A DNA stretch of 64,000 nucleotides from Nocardioides sp. SLBN-35 (GTDB lineage: Bacteria; Actinomycetota; Actinomycetes; Propionibacteriales; Nocardioidaceae), in NCBI RefSeq assembly GCF_006715725.1, contig NZ_VFNU01000001.1, forward strand, positions 1,736,001 through 1,800,000. The letters run 5' to 3'. The notes under the pieces were generated by a model, which worked only from the letters and a program-made list of their open reading frames with translations, was not told where the DNA came from and did not search any database. The position numbers and the translations under genes were made by a program. Positions 41,301 through 49,905 of this stretch are shown here, piece by piece. Within the stretch, counting starts at the first letter, position 1. Each line of letters starts with the position of its first letter.

Positions 41301-41597
41301 CGCGGCGCCGATGACCGGGGTGCCCACCGGCAGGACCGGGAGCGCGGCGAAGAACGCCGTCCAGGCCGCCGGGTCGGCCTCGTGCACCGGCTGCACCGGC
41401 TGGGCCGGCTGGGCCGTGGGGGTGCCGGCGTCGACCGTCACCTCGAACGACGCGTCGGCGAGCAGCCCGGGCCAGTCGGCGAGCGGGGTCGCGGCGACCG
41501 AGTCGGCGGCGTCGAGCTCGGGAACGACCACGACCCGGACCACGGGGGAGCCGGTGGCGGTGGTCCCGGGGACCGGGACCAGGATCAGGCGGCTCAT
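38313..41597 (-). CDS. Large protein of unknown function (1,094 residues), last gene of the hemopexin-repeat operon
   Basis: Start ATG 41597, overlapping the previous stop by four bases (ATGA). I do not recognise the family. There is no signal peptide and no clear membrane segment. The N-terminal 200 residues are Ala/Pro/Thr-rich with a PAQPVQPVH linker; the rest alternates short hydrophobic strands with polar turns, suggesting many beta-sandwich domains (ATYRVGGRDLPGPPEEEG, WTFEVPRGSLLPLRFGTSYHLRARVADLAG). The phrase SYHLRARVADLAG looks like a fibronectin/Ig-type strand. It is always read with the 1,080-residue protein and the two hemopexin-repeat proteins, so it is probably a structural or delivery component (inference). 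Confidence 0.8.
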   Translation of the reverse strand: MSRLILVPVPGTTATGSPVVRVVVVPELDAADSVAATPLADWPGLLADASFEVTVDAGTPTAQPAQPVQPVHEADPAAWTAFFAALPVLPVGTPVIGAAPTVTRSTAQAAAVEATYAAAANASLTAGSSAPDSFQGTVAGELAANWVAEPGDTAEPAPAPATPRGGRGPADFHQVLSLLREHPAVLRNLGLVFDLPLTAELGRTGTLLVRWPNPPAGLPEVVSPRAAYEVDENRGLLPASTRLVRAGVLDLGDTAAFATTTLDVDGAVGRLRDAARTVTAQVPAGGPPASLPALRSAGVVLMRNGLADDLATRRTRANAVNEAPSLEEAEPLHAEDLMLGLRLDVRRRGAETWTSLNRREATYRVGGRDLPGPPEEEGHIKFNAAVRHEDDVLRADEVVARWTGWSLAAPSSRPDRRGSAPERASLPFDFDWTFEVPRGSLLPLRFGTSYHLRARVADLAGTGVVPEDPDSTHGTPAVTYVRHEPVLPPTVTLAEGHDPTDLGPGGSVDHLVVRSDAPDYPANHARVLAAPLTTLDIAEQHGMLDGSDSTTFGHVLRALETGLPDPAAEGITLFPVPEPGSLDARTEQPGWAGEWPDAAPKTLTLEAVEVTADQPVRLDPTGAVVRVRLAPAEQLTLALSSFLKDGFDSHLAVHHWRSGSPDDGNPVLNGRHPMASPAHELTLVHAVRRPLAVPSGALQPQRRPDGTSAVLAPSSPLLGVHANSTVQLQVTAAWTEVDDDVRTPRSGAKVQDVLIDRGDDALRAVLVHELGDTRHRQVAYTLTAVSRFRHLYRPDEDAAQFVTVAELPAVSVPNTARPAPPVIHATVPAFADTSQDEGGLLRRHRRGGLLRVELARPWFLSGEGEQLGVVVERCEIGRDPVWDTPPLADRVLSASDLAGTPVTVQHPEAGPVSVVGVDAALVGDRWAADVALPGPAAASYRPFVRLALTRFQPSSIDDAHAVSTVVRTDLVQLLPDRTLTVDTTGADLVVTLEGLGPAGPVTNRVDVVVETLAGAGDAEVSVLGAAPEGLVAWTAVGNVVTGRLGVPITVPRATGDRIRLRVREVEEALTLDGATAASGELGERVVYTELVPVP

Positions 41598-44500
41598 GCC
41601 GCACCGTAGGCGTCGCGGTACCTCTGCCAGTCCGGCAGCGTGGGCGGCGGCACGGAGATGGAGGAGGACGGTGGGATCGCCGCGGCCTCCGCTCCGCCGA
41701 TGAAGGTGTACTCCCCGCTGTCCAGCTCGATGGAGCCCGACCAGAACGTCACGTCGATCTCGATCACGGCGGTGGCCCTGCCGGTGAGACGCGGTGCGTC
41801 GTACGTCAGCTCGACGCGGAGCTCCACGGTGACCGAGACGAGACCGAGGACGTCGACACTCCCGCCGATCCGCAGGAACCCGCTGACCTTGACCTCGTCG
41901 CCGACCAGGTTGAACCGGACGCCGCCGAGTGCGTGGACCTCGGCCTTCGCGATCCCGACGTTGATCGCGACGGCGGCACCGAAGTCCAGCGACGCCTCGA
42001 GGGTCCGGATGCCGCCGTTGTCGATCTCGAACACGAGGTAGCCGCCGCCGCCGAAGACCGAGACGCCGAGGTGGAACGGCTTGTCCCGGCTGGCGAACGC
42101 CAGGGTGGTCACGATCGGCCGGCCGTCGAAAGGTACGTCGACGGCGGCACGGACCGCGATGTTCTGCATCAGGAACATCCCGGCGGTGACCTCGGGGACC
42201 GCGAGCGTGTAGTCGACGCTCATCCCGTCGGCCGAGGTGCGCACCCGCGGCGCGACGTCGTCGAGCTGCACCGCGCTCTGCAGGGCCTCGAGCAGCCCCA
42301 GGTCGCCACCGATGCGCACCTTGAGCCCCTGGACGTCGAGGTCGGGCGGCCGGCCGGGCTCCTGGGTGAACCGCAGGGAGGCGAAGTCCAGCCGGACCAG
42401 CTCGACGGGACCGGGTGGCAGGACCAGCGCGAACTCGTCGAGGTGACAGGTGGTCGTGGTCGCGGCCGGAGAGGTGACGACGCTCAGCTCGAGCTTCGTC
42501 CGTCCCGGTGTGACCCGCAGCGGGCCGTGGTCCTCGAGGGTGAGGTCGCTCCACGACATCCGGGCGCCGCCACCCGGCTCCGGGACGATGGTCAGGGGCT
42601 TGGGCACCGCCTCGCTGAGCGGCGCGAGCAGTGCGCCGAGCGGCATGCCGAGCAGCGTGGTGGCGCCGAAGACGGTCGACAGGTCGGGCTGCTGCGGCAG
42701 CAGGCCGACGAGCGCGCCGGCGGGCACCGGGCCGTGCAGCCGGGACAGTACGTCGGCGGTGAACTCGGGGGCGACCAGGCCGCCGGCGCGGTCCGCTGCT
42801 GTCCGGAAGCTCACCTCGACCCGGTCGCGCAGCTCGAGCACGGCGTGCTCGGCCTCGCCGCGGAGCCGGTAGGCCTCGCGGTAGGCGACGTTCACGGCAC
42901 CGTCGGCCCCCGGGACCAGCTCCTGGACGGCGGCGAGCAGCACCTGTGCCTCCTCGACGACCGCGCGGAAGCCGGAGCCGTCGTGCCCTCCACCGAAGCT
43001 GAGCCGCTGGACGGGCAGCACGTCGTTGGGCGCCGGCGTAGCGTCGCGGACCAGGTCGACCGGGATGCCCGGCACCGCCGCGTGCCGGCCCTGCTCCTCG
43101 CCCCACCGCAGCGCGATCTCGTCACGGACGTCCTGTTCCGACAGCGGTGCGAACGCGTGCCAGTCGGCACTCTCGCCGAGGTCCTCGTCGTGCAGGAACA
43201 GCACCGGCATGGTCAGGTGCAGGCCGTCGCACCGGATCGGCAGCCGAAGCGTCGTACCGTCCTGCCCGAGCGGCCAGACGGCCACCGGATGGACCTGCTG
43301 CGCCTCCGCCTCGACCGCCTCGATCTCGCTGACGCGACGCGGTACGTCGACCCGCAGCTGGCGCACCCGCGCCACCGCGTCCCCGAGCGCACCGCCGGCG
43401 GCGAGGAACGAGTCCTCGTCCACCAGTGCCTCGATCGCCACCCGGGTGCTCTCGTCGATGGCGGCGATCTGCGCCTCCAGCGGCCCGGCCTGCGCCACCA
43501 GGCCGTTGAGGAAGTCCTGGTCCCGTTGCCCCCACGGATCGGGGTTCGCATCGCCGGGAACCTCCACCTGCTGGGTCGTCGTCGAGGGCTCGCCGTCGGG
43601 GCCGATGAAGGTCACCTCCTCGATCTCGAAGTGCGGCGGATGAGCCGCGTCCCACGCGGCGGAGTCGGCCTGGCGCTGCTGCTGGCGCCCGATCTCGTCG
43701 AGGATCGGGGCGAGCTGCGAGGCCGGCCCCGCCTTCTCCGCCTCGCCGCCCGCGGCGATGGCCTGCCTCGTCTCCTCGACCAGGGGCGCGATCGCGGCCT
43801 CGGCCTCCTGCAGCTGCTGCTGGAGCCCGACCTTCTCCTCGTGCAGGGCGTCCAGGCTCTGGGGCAGTCGCTGCCGGGAGACGACGGTGCGCTCGCCCGG
43901 GACGCCGAGCGGCACCACCCGTTCGAGGACCTCCACCTCGTCGAAGGGCAGCTGCCGGGCCAGCACCGCGTCGGTGGACCTGCCCCGGACCGGGTCCGCC
44001 ACGATCAGCCAGCTCTCCTCCTGCAGGCCGGCATCGGCGGGTCCACCGCCCGCGGGCAGCAGCTGGCGCTGCGACGTCTTGACCAGCACCGCCCGGTGCC
44101 CGAAGGGATACAGCAGCCCGCGGCTCTCGGTGCGCACCGCCATGTCGCGGCCGAGCACCACCTGGTGGTCCCACGAGAACGCCGGCCAGTCACCGCTCGC
44201 CGACATCGTGCCGCCCAGCGGGCTCAGGTCGAGGTAGGGAGCCGTCGGTGGCGCGGCGGGCGCGGACGCTTGGGCGAACAGGATGTCGCGGTGTCCCTGG
44301 TCCAGCGGGGGGAGGAGGCCCTCGACGTCCGGGTCGGTGCCGATCGGCACCAGGGCGAGCCCTCCGGCGGCCTCGAGGCGGAGGTGCCACAGGCCGCTCA
44401 CCCCGTTCGGGGCGAGGGGCGAGGTGGCCGAGAGGTCACACCGGAGGACGTCGCCGGCCACCGCGGGTCGCGGGGCGAACCTGATGTGCCACGGCAGCTC

Positions 44501-44836
44501 CACCGACAGCGGCTCCGCACCGCTCGGCGCGTCGTCGTGCACGACGGGTGCCGTCGCCAGGGCCGAGAGCACGCCGTCGGCCGTCAGCGGTACGACGGTG
44601 CCCGCCGCGACCGCGAACGTGAGCCGGCTGGGCCCGCCGACCCTCGCGACCGACAGGACACCGGCGGCCCACGGGGCCTCGGCCGTGGCCTGGGGAGGCA
44701 GCGTCACCTCGATCCGCGCCGTCGCCGAGGTGGCGGTGACACCCGCCGGCCCGGCCTCGAAGCCCAGGAACCGCAGGGCGGCGACCGCCAGGTCCGCGGG
44801 GCGGACGAGCAGCAGGCGCACGTCGTCGATGGTCAT
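41594..44836 (-). CDS. Large protein of unknown function (1,080 residues) with central coiled coils and a beta-rich C-terminus
   Basis: Start ATG 44836; a GTG at 44845 overlapping the previous stop is the alternative. I do not recognise the family. Residues 1-310 are beta-rich. Residues about 320-400 (LDALHEEKVGLQQQLQEAEA and following) and 430-515 (LEAQIAAIDESTRVAIEAL) are charged helices likely to form coiled coils. From about residue 770 to the end there are long alternating beta strands (FHLGVSVFGGGGYLVFEIDN, VSGFLRIGGSVDVLGLVSVT), resembling an elongated or barrel-like beta domain. No signal peptide. Its size, coiled coils and beta-rich end recall fibre- or toxin-like proteins, but that is only analogy. 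Confidence 0.8.
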   Translation of the reverse strand: MTIDDVRLLLVRPADLAVAALRFLGFEAGPAGVTATSATARIEVTLPPQATAEAPWAAGVLSVARVGGPSRLTFAVAAGTVVPLTADGVLSALATAPVVHDDAPSGAEPLSVELPWHIRFAPRPAVAGDVLRCDLSATSPLAPNGVSGLWHLRLEAAGGLALVPIGTDPDVEGLLPPLDQGHRDILFAQASAPAAPPTAPYLDLSPLGGTMSASGDWPAFSWDHQVVLGRDMAVRTESRGLLYPFGHRAVLVKTSQRQLLPAGGGPADAGLQEESWLIVADPVRGRSTDAVLARQLPFDEVEVLERVVPLGVPGERTVVSRQRLPQSLDALHEEKVGLQQQLQEAEAAIAPLVEETRQAIAAGGEAEKAGPASQLAPILDEIGRQQQRQADSAAWDAAHPPHFEIEEVTFIGPDGEPSTTTQQVEVPGDANPDPWGQRDQDFLNGLVAQAGPLEAQIAAIDESTRVAIEALVDEDSFLAAGGALGDAVARVRQLRVDVPRRVSEIEAVEAEAQQVHPVAVWPLGQDGTTLRLPIRCDGLHLTMPVLFLHDEDLGESADWHAFAPLSEQDVRDEIALRWGEEQGRHAAVPGIPVDLVRDATPAPNDVLPVQRLSFGGGHDGSGFRAVVEEAQVLLAAVQELVPGADGAVNVAYREAYRLRGEAEHAVLELRDRVEVSFRTAADRAGGLVAPEFTADVLSRLHGPVPAGALVGLLPQQPDLSTVFGATTLLGMPLGALLAPLSEAVPKPLTIVPEPGGGARMSWSDLTLEDHGPLRVTPGRTKLELSVVTSPAATTTTCHLDEFALVLPPGPVELVRLDFASLRFTQEPGRPPDLDVQGLKVRIGGDLGLLEALQSAVQLDDVAPRVRTSADGMSVDYTLAVPEVTAGMFLMQNIAVRAAVDVPFDGRPIVTTLAFASRDKPFHLGVSVFGGGGYLVFEIDNGGIRTLEASLDFGAAVAINVGIAKAEVHALGGVRFNLVGDEVKVSGFLRIGGSVDVLGLVSVTVELRVELTYDAPRLTGRATAVIEIDVTFWSGSIELDSGEYTFIGGAEAAAIPPSSSISVPPPTLPDWQRYRDAYGAA

Positions 44837-44841
44837 GGCGT

Positions 44842-46119
44842 TCACCCGATCAGGGCGCGGAGGTCGTCGGGCAGGCCCGGCCCGCCCTCCGGTCCGGCGA
44901 GCAAGGTGCCGTCGGGTGCGTAGGTCCAGCCGACGAGGGTGCCCTCGACCTGCTCGATCTTCCGCTGCGCCAGGAGCAGCTGGGCGTCGTCGAGCGCGGA
45001 GATCGTGGTCGCCGGCGAGACACGGGCCGCGGCGGCCACGTCGGCGGCGTACTGTTCCGGCTTGTTTCCGTCCTTGGCCGGTGCGTACTTCTCGAACGCC
45101 GCGAGCAGGGTGAGGTCGCGGTAGAGGGGGCTGCGCAGCAGCGTCCCGATCGCGGCGAAGCCGGTGTCGCGGCTGGGGAAGACGAGGAAGCCGTGCCAGT
45201 TGAACTTCCCGGGGTACTGGCCGTAGTCGGTCCCTCCCGCCGCGCCGGTGATGTTGCCCGGGTTCCGGTTGAGCCAGGCCTGGCTGCCGGGGAATCCCCT
45301 CATCTGCGGCTGCCCGGCGAGGATCGTGCCGTCGGCGTGGACGACGTACTGGAAGATCTCCTTGCCGTGGTCCTCGAAGTCGGTGTCGCTCGTGGAGCCG
45401 GGGAACCACAGCCAGCGTGGGATCTCCCGGGCGGCCGACATCCGGCCGTCCCACCACCAGACGTGGTCGCCGGGCTCCAACGGCGCGGTCGGGGCGGTGT
45501 CCTGCTTGACCCATGCGGCGTCGACGACCGAGCCGAAGGCCTCGAGGCCGTGCCAGATGCCGGCGACCGGTGTCGGCTCGCCGTCGCGCTGGTCGGTCGC
45601 GAGGTCGTAGCGGACGTAGCTGTCGCCCTTGAAGAGGTAGACCTTGCCGTTGCCCCAGTTGACCGCGGCGTCGATGGCGTCGGCGAAGCCGACCTCGGCC
45701 AGCCCGTGGAAGGAGTCGGCGATCAGCCCGGAGTCGACGGCGGTGTCGTTGGCGATGTCGTACTCCAGGTACTGATCGCCCTTGAGGAAGAAGGCCTGGA
45801 CGTCGTTCCAGCAGAAGGCCGCGTCGAGACGGTCGCCGAACCCGCGCTCCGCCATGCCCGGCCAGGCGCCGGCGATCGTCGCGCGGGCCTCGACGGTGTT
45901 GGTCTCGTTGTCGATGCGCAGGTAGGAGTCGCCACGGAACAGGTAGAGCTTGCCGTGGCCCAGGTCGATCGCGGTGTCGATGCCGTTCTCGAACCCGGTG
46001 CCGCCGATGTGGGTGTAGCCGGCCGACAGCCGGCGCGGGTAGCCCGGGTCGACCGCGTCGAGCCCGACGTCGTACCGGGCATAGCTGCCGGCGTGGGTGA
46101 AGTAGGCCTTGGCGCTCAT
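44842..46119 (-). CDS. Hemopexin-repeat protein with C-terminal phage-type muralytic (NPGNI) domain
   Basis: 425 residues from ATG 46119, with GGGGGAA upstream. Residues 1-200 hold four hemopexin-like blades, each with a Y/F-x-F/L-x-G-x-x-Y-x-x-Y/I core (AYFTHAGSYARYDV, KLYLFRGDSYLRID, AFFLKGDQYLEYDI, KVYLFKGDSYVRYDL). After a tryptophan-rich linker, residues about 280-365 read RNPGNITGAAGGTDYGQYPG, then FLVFPSRDTGFAAIGTLL and LTLLAAFEKYAPAKDGN. This NPGNI / GFxA / YAP pattern is that of virion-associated peptidoglycan hydrolases (recalled, not searched). No signal peptide. Eleven bases separate it from the previous gene, so it is in the same operon. Confidence 0.83.
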   Translation of the reverse strand: MSAKAYFTHAGSYARYDVGLDAVDPGYPRRLSAGYTHIGGTGFENGIDTAIDLGHGKLYLFRGDSYLRIDNETNTVEARATIAGAWPGMAERGFGDRLDAAFCWNDVQAFFLKGDQYLEYDIANDTAVDSGLIADSFHGLAEVGFADAIDAAVNWGNGKVYLFKGDSYVRYDLATDQRDGEPTPVAGIWHGLEAFGSVVDAAWVKQDTAPTAPLEPGDHVWWWDGRMSAAREIPRWLWFPGSTSDTDFEDHGKEIFQYVVHADGTILAGQPQMRGFPGSQAWLNRNPGNITGAAGGTDYGQYPGKFNWHGFLVFPSRDTGFAAIGTLLRSPLYRDLTLLAAFEKYAPAKDGNKPEQYAADVAAAARVSPATTISALDDAQLLLAQRKIEQVEGTLVGWTYAPDGTLLAGPEGGPGLPDDLRALIG

Positions 46120-46130
46120 GGTTCCCCCGA

Positions 46131-47528
46131 TCAGGCGGTGCCGGTGACACCGATCTGCATGTGCAGGTGGTTGGCATGGGCTTCGCGGCCGTTCTTCGCT
46201 CCCGGCGCGGGGTTCGACGTCGGGTGGTCGGGGTTCATGATGAACGTGCCGGAGCCGATGGTGCTCGGCTCGGCCGGGCCGTCGGGGTTGGGGGAGTGGT
46301 CCTGCCACTGGCCCGCGATGAACTCGTAGGCCGAGCGGAAGAAGTCGCGGGCGAGCTCCGATCCGGGCGCCTCGTCGAGCCGGAAGTGCACCTGGTTGGT
46401 GCCGGTCGGCTGCCAGATGCCTCCGGGAGTCGAGAGCGTCGACACCATTCCCCAGTCCCGCAGGACGCTGAGGGCGTAGGCCGTCCCGTCCTTGGTGCCG
46501 ACGACCCCGGAGAAGTCGACGGCACGTCCCTGGCCGTGGCAGTCGTCGCGCTGGCCCGGCGCGCTGCCGTCGATCCCGAGGTGGTGCAGCTCGGTGACGC
46601 CCCAGGCCTGGCTCAGCCAGCGACAGAAGCGGACGAGCGCGAGCGCGTTGCGCGGGTCGAGGCGGTCCGGCGCGTTGGGGCCCTGCGGCGTCCCGGGGTT
46701 GTAGCGGATCACCACGCCGGCCACGTTCCCGTCCTGCTTCTCGCCGCTGAACGGGACCAGCCCGTCGAGGTCCACGCGGCCCGGGATCGCGGAGGGCGCC
46801 CAGAGGATCTCCCCGGCGTCCATCGCCGCCTGCAGCTCGGCGCGGGCCTCGTCGACCGACATCGCCCGGGCCGGGGTGCCGTCGACGGGGACCGGTGCCG
46901 GGCCGTCGTCCGGAGCGGCGGGGCTGTCCGCGAAGGGCAGCCCGGTCCAGTTCCCGGCGATCTCGGCCGGGTACTCCGGGTAGGGCGCGGCGCTGGCGAA
47001 GTCGTAGGACCAGTACTGGGTGTCGGAGAAGAAGTAGACGTCCTCGCTCGCCCACCACCGCACGACATTGGTCACCGGCTCGGGCAGCCCGTTCCACACC
47101 GAGGAGATGGGCTGCGGACCGTCGATCACGCCACTGCCGTCGGCCGCGTTCCAGACGACGACCTCGCTGCCGCGGAAGAAGTGCACCATGGCGTCGGAGA
47201 GCAGCACCGCGGCGTCGACTCCGTCGGCGAACACGCCCGGCCACATCTCGGCGATCGCGGTCGGGCCCTGGAGGACCGCGTCGTTGGCGACGTCGTACTG
47301 GACGCACTGGTCGCCGCGGAAGAAGTACACCGACCCGTCGCTCCACGACAGGCAGGCGTCGATGTCGGAGCCGAACGGCAGGGCCGGCCACTGCTCGGCG
47401 ATCGGCAGCGGGTAGCCGCTCTCGACACCCTCCGGCAGGTCACCGCCGACGTTGTAGCGGACGTAGTGGCTGCCGAGGAAGAAGTACGCCTTGTCCCCGG
47501 CCGGCTTGGCGAATCCCGTCATCTTCAT
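46131..47528 (-). CDS. Hemopexin-repeat protein with C-terminal M15-like peptidase domain
   Basis: 465 residues from ATG 47528 (AAGGAG 11 bases upstream). Four hemopexin-like blades occupy residues 1-205 (KAYFFLGSHYVRYNV, SVYFFRGDQCVQYDV, MVHFFRGSEVVVWNA, DVYFFSDTQYWSYDF). A linker with VDGTPARAMSVDEARAELQ leads to a domain with DDCHGQGRAVDFSG (about 326-339) and a final EAHANHLHMQIG (about 448-459). H-x6-D followed by a late H-x-H is the zinc pattern of M15/VanY-like and extensin-like peptidases that cut peptidoglycan. No signal peptide. First gene of the four-gene operon. Confidence 0.82.
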   Translation of the reverse strand: MKMTGFAKPAGDKAYFFLGSHYVRYNVGGDLPEGVESGYPLPIAEQWPALPFGSDIDACLSWSDGSVYFFRGDQCVQYDVANDAVLQGPTAIAEMWPGVFADGVDAAVLLSDAMVHFFRGSEVVVWNAADGSGVIDGPQPISSVWNGLPEPVTNVVRWWASEDVYFFSDTQYWSYDFASAAPYPEYPAEIAGNWTGLPFADSPAAPDDGPAPVPVDGTPARAMSVDEARAELQAAMDAGEILWAPSAIPGRVDLDGLVPFSGEKQDGNVAGVVIRYNPGTPQGPNAPDRLDPRNALALVRFCRWLSQAWGVTELHHLGIDGSAPGQRDDCHGQGRAVDFSGVVGTKDGTAYALSVLRDWGMVSTLSTPGGIWQPTGTNQVHFRLDEAPGSELARDFFRSAYEFIAGQWQDHSPNPDGPAEPSTIGSGTFIMNPDHPTSNPAPGAKNGREAHANHLHMQIGVTGTA

Positions 47529-47769
47529 GGTCGTCTGCTCTCCTTCACGGACATCCGAGTCCGACCGTCGTTCGAGTGCTCGCCTCGAACTATTCGCAGT
47601 GCGCGAAGGGCCAGCAATGGTCCGAAGTGACGATGTGCGGGCAGGTTCCTCCGCGCATACTCGCGAGGTCTGCGGTTCTCCACAGCCGACGTCCGGGCCC
47701 CTACCCAACGGCGGGATCGTGGCCTACGGTGCTGCCAGCCAGTAGCAGTCCTATCTCGGGGGAGTCGCC

Positions 47770-49050
47770 ATGGCCCTGCTCCAGCCACCCGTCGTGGTCG
47801 CGCCGGCGTCGGACGACGTGGTGGCGCGCCTCGACGAGGACCTGCGCGCCGCCGTACGCCGTGACGGGATCGACCCGCAGCGCGAGGTGGCCGCCGTACG
47901 ACGCCTCGCGACCGGACTGGTCCGCGAGCACGACGAGCGCAGCCTGACCGGTGTGGTCGCCCCGGTCGCGGACCCGGACGCGCTGGTGGCCGAGCTGGTC
48001 GCCCGGGTCGCGGGCTTCGGGCCGCTGCAGCCGTTCCTCGAGGACCCCACGGTGGAGGAGGTCTGGATCAACAGTCCGGACCGGGTCTTCGTCGCCCGTC
48101 AGGGCCGGCACGAGCTGACCAACCTGGTGCTGACCGAGGCGCAGGTCGCCGAGCTGGTGGAGCGGATGCTGAAGTCCACCGGCCGCCGGATCGACCTCAG
48201 CCGGCCGTTCGTCGACGCGATGCTCCCGGCCGGGCACCGCCTCCACGTCGTACTGCAGGGCATCTCGCGGGGCTTCTCGGCGGTCAACATCCGCAAGTTC
48301 GTGGTCCGGGCGACCCGGCTCGACGAGCTGGTCGCGCTCGGCACCCTGACGCCCCACGCCGCACGCTTCCTCGAGGCCTCGGTCCGCGCCGGTCTCAACA
48401 TCCTCGTCACCGGCGGCACCCAAGCCGGCAAGACCACCATGCTCAACTGCCTCGCGGCGGCGATCCCCGGTGGGGAGCGGGTGATCTCGGCCGAGGAGGT
48501 CTTCGAGATCCGTTTCCCGCATCCCGACTGGGTCGCCCTGCAGACCCGGCAGGAGGGCCTCGAGGGCACCGGTGAGGTCCGGCTCCGCGACCTCGTCAAG
48601 GAGTCGCTCCGGATGCGACCCAGTCGCCTCATCGTGGGCGAGGTGCGGGCCGAGGAGTGCCTCGACCTGCTGCTCGCCCTCAACGCCGGCCTGCCCGGGA
48701 TGTGCACCCTGCACGCCAACAGCGCCCGCGAGGCACTGACCAAGGCGTGCACGCTGCCGCTGCTGGCCGGGGAGAACATCTCCGCGCGCTTCGTCGTGCC
48801 CACCGTGGCCGCGTCCGTCGACCTCGTCGTCCACATCGCCCTGGACCCGTACGGCGCCCGCCGGGTCACCGAGATCGTCGCCGTCCCGGGCCGGATGGAG
48901 GGCGACGTGATCGAGACCGAGCCGGTGTTCGACTGGCGCGACGGGGCGTTGCGGCGGGGGATCGGGCTGCCGCCCAGGCTCGAGCACTTCGAGCGGCTCG
49001 GCATCGACGTCGTGGGCCTGCTCCACGAGGCGGACCGAGAGGCGGGCTGA
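47770..49050 (+). CDS. tadA: TadA/CpaF-type pilus assembly ATPase
   Basis: 426 residues from ATG 47770 behind GGGGGAG. Walker A is VTGGTQAGKTTMLN (about 212-225); the Asp box and Walker B are in ERVISAEEVFEIRFPH and RMRPSRLIVGEVRAEECLDLLLALNAG, and the His box is CTLHANSAREAL. These are standard for the type IV secretion/Tad ATPases that drive Flp pilus assembly. The N-terminal 130 residues fit the CpaF N-terminal domain. It begins the Tad operon on the plus strand. Confidence 0.92.
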   Translation: MALLQPPVVVAPASDDVVARLDEDLRAAVRRDGIDPQREVAAVRRLATGLVREHDERSLTGVVAPVADPDALVAELVARVAGFGPLQPFLEDPTVEEVWINSPDRVFVARQGRHELTNLVLTEAQVAELVERMLKSTGRRIDLSRPFVDAMLPAGHRLHVVLQGISRGFSAVNIRKFVVRATRLDELVALGTLTPHAARFLEASVRAGLNILVTGGTQAGKTTMLNCLAAAIPGGERVISAEEVFEIRFPHPDWVALQTRQEGLEGTGEVRLRDLVKESLRMRPSRLIVGEVRAEECLDLLLALNAGLPGMCTLHANSAREALTKACTLPLLAGENISARFVVPTVAASVDLVVHIALDPYGARRVTEIVAVPGRMEGDVIETEPVFDWRDGALRRGIGLPPRLEHFERLGIDVVGLLHEADREAG

Positions 49051-49053
49051 GAC

Positions 49054-49905
49054 GTGGGTGCGCTGGTCGGGCTGGGGTTCGGGCTCGGCTGCCTGCTGCT
49101 GTGGGCCGCGTTCCGCTGGCCGCAGGCCGAGCGCGCGCCCCGTTCCGAAGGCCGGGCCGAGCGGCTGCTCGCCGAGGCCGGGCTGCGCGAGGTCGCGCCC
49201 CGCTCGTTGGCCCTGCTGTCGGTCGGCGCAGGCGTCGCGGGCTTCGTCCTCGTCCTCGGCCTCACCCGAACCGTGCCGATCGCCGTGGTCCTGGCCGCGG
49301 CGGCGGCGTACCTGCCGTGGGCCGCCGTCGCCGGTCGCGTACGACGCCGCCGGCGCGAGTTCGCGCAGGTCTGGCCGGAGGCGGTCGACGACCTCGCCTC
49401 CGCCGTACGTGCGGGGATGTCGCTGCCCGACGCGGTCGCCGCGCTGGCCGTCCGCGGCCCCGACGCGCTGCGACCGGCCTTCGACGCGTTCGCCCTCGAC
49501 TACCAGGTCTCGGGCCGGTTCGGAGACTGCCTCGACCGGCTCAGGGACCGGTTGGCCGACCCGGTCGGCGACCGCGTCGTCGAGGGCCTGCGGATCGCCC
49601 GCGAGGTCGGCGGCGGCGAGCTCGGCCGGCTGCTGCGCAACCTGTCGGGCTACCTGCGTGACGACCTGCGCACCCGCGCCGAGCTCGAGGCCCGCCAGTC
49701 CTGGGCGGTCAACGGCGCCCGGGTCGCGGTCGCGGCGCCGTGGGTCGTGCTGCTGGTGATGTCGACCCAGCCGACGGTCATCGAGCGCTACCAGTCCGCG
49801 GCCGGCGCGGTCGTCCTCGCCGTGGGCGCGGCGACGTGCGTGGTCGCCTACCGGCTGATGATGCGGCTCGGCCGTCTCCCCGCCGAGCGACGGATCCTCC
49901 GTTGA
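49054..49905 (+). CDS. tadB: TadB-type pilus assembly inner-membrane platform protein
   Basis: 283 residues from GTG 49054. It has two N-terminal and two C-terminal membrane segments (LVGLGFGLGCLLLWAAF, LVLGLTRTVPIAVVLAAAAAYLPW, VAVAAPWVVLLVMSTQP, VVLAVGAATCVVAYRLM) enclosing a T2SF cytoplasmic domain (FAQVWPEAVDDLASAVRAGMSLPDAV, IAREVGGGELGRLLRNLS). It anchors the TadA ATPase. Overlaps tadC by four bases (TTGA). Confidence 0.88.
   Translation: MGALVGLGFGLGCLLLWAAFRWPQAERAPRSEGRAERLLAEAGLREVAPRSLALLSVGAGVAGFVLVLGLTRTVPIAVVLAAAAAYLPWAAVAGRVRRRRREFAQVWPEAVDDLASAVRAGMSLPDAVAALAVRGPDALRPAFDAFALDYQVSGRFGDCLDRLRDRLADPVGDRVVEGLRIAREVGGGELGRLLRNLSGYLRDDLRTRAELEARQSWAVNGARVAVAAPWVVLLVMSTQPTVIERYQSAAGAVVLAVGAATCVVAYRLMMRLGRLPAERRILR

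Noticed and set aside
41598-43106. Upstream extension of the last hemopexin-operon gene to a single 1,597-codon frame
   Set aside because: The extra part is Arg/Ala-rich and overlaps the next gene on the same strand; the ATG at 41597 overlaps the previous stop (ATGA) and begins a protein-like sequence.
41933-44923. 996-codon plus-strand frame opposite the large unknown protein
   Set aside because: Low-complexity Arg/Gly/Val composition with no domain pattern. The minus-strand frame has coupled starts and beta/coiled-coil patterning, so the plus-strand frame is a shadow.
44837-46177. Upstream extension of the 1,080-residue protein to 1,527 codons
   Set aside because: It would overlap the hemopexin/NPGNI gene in another frame, and the added sequence is Arg/Pro-rich without motifs.
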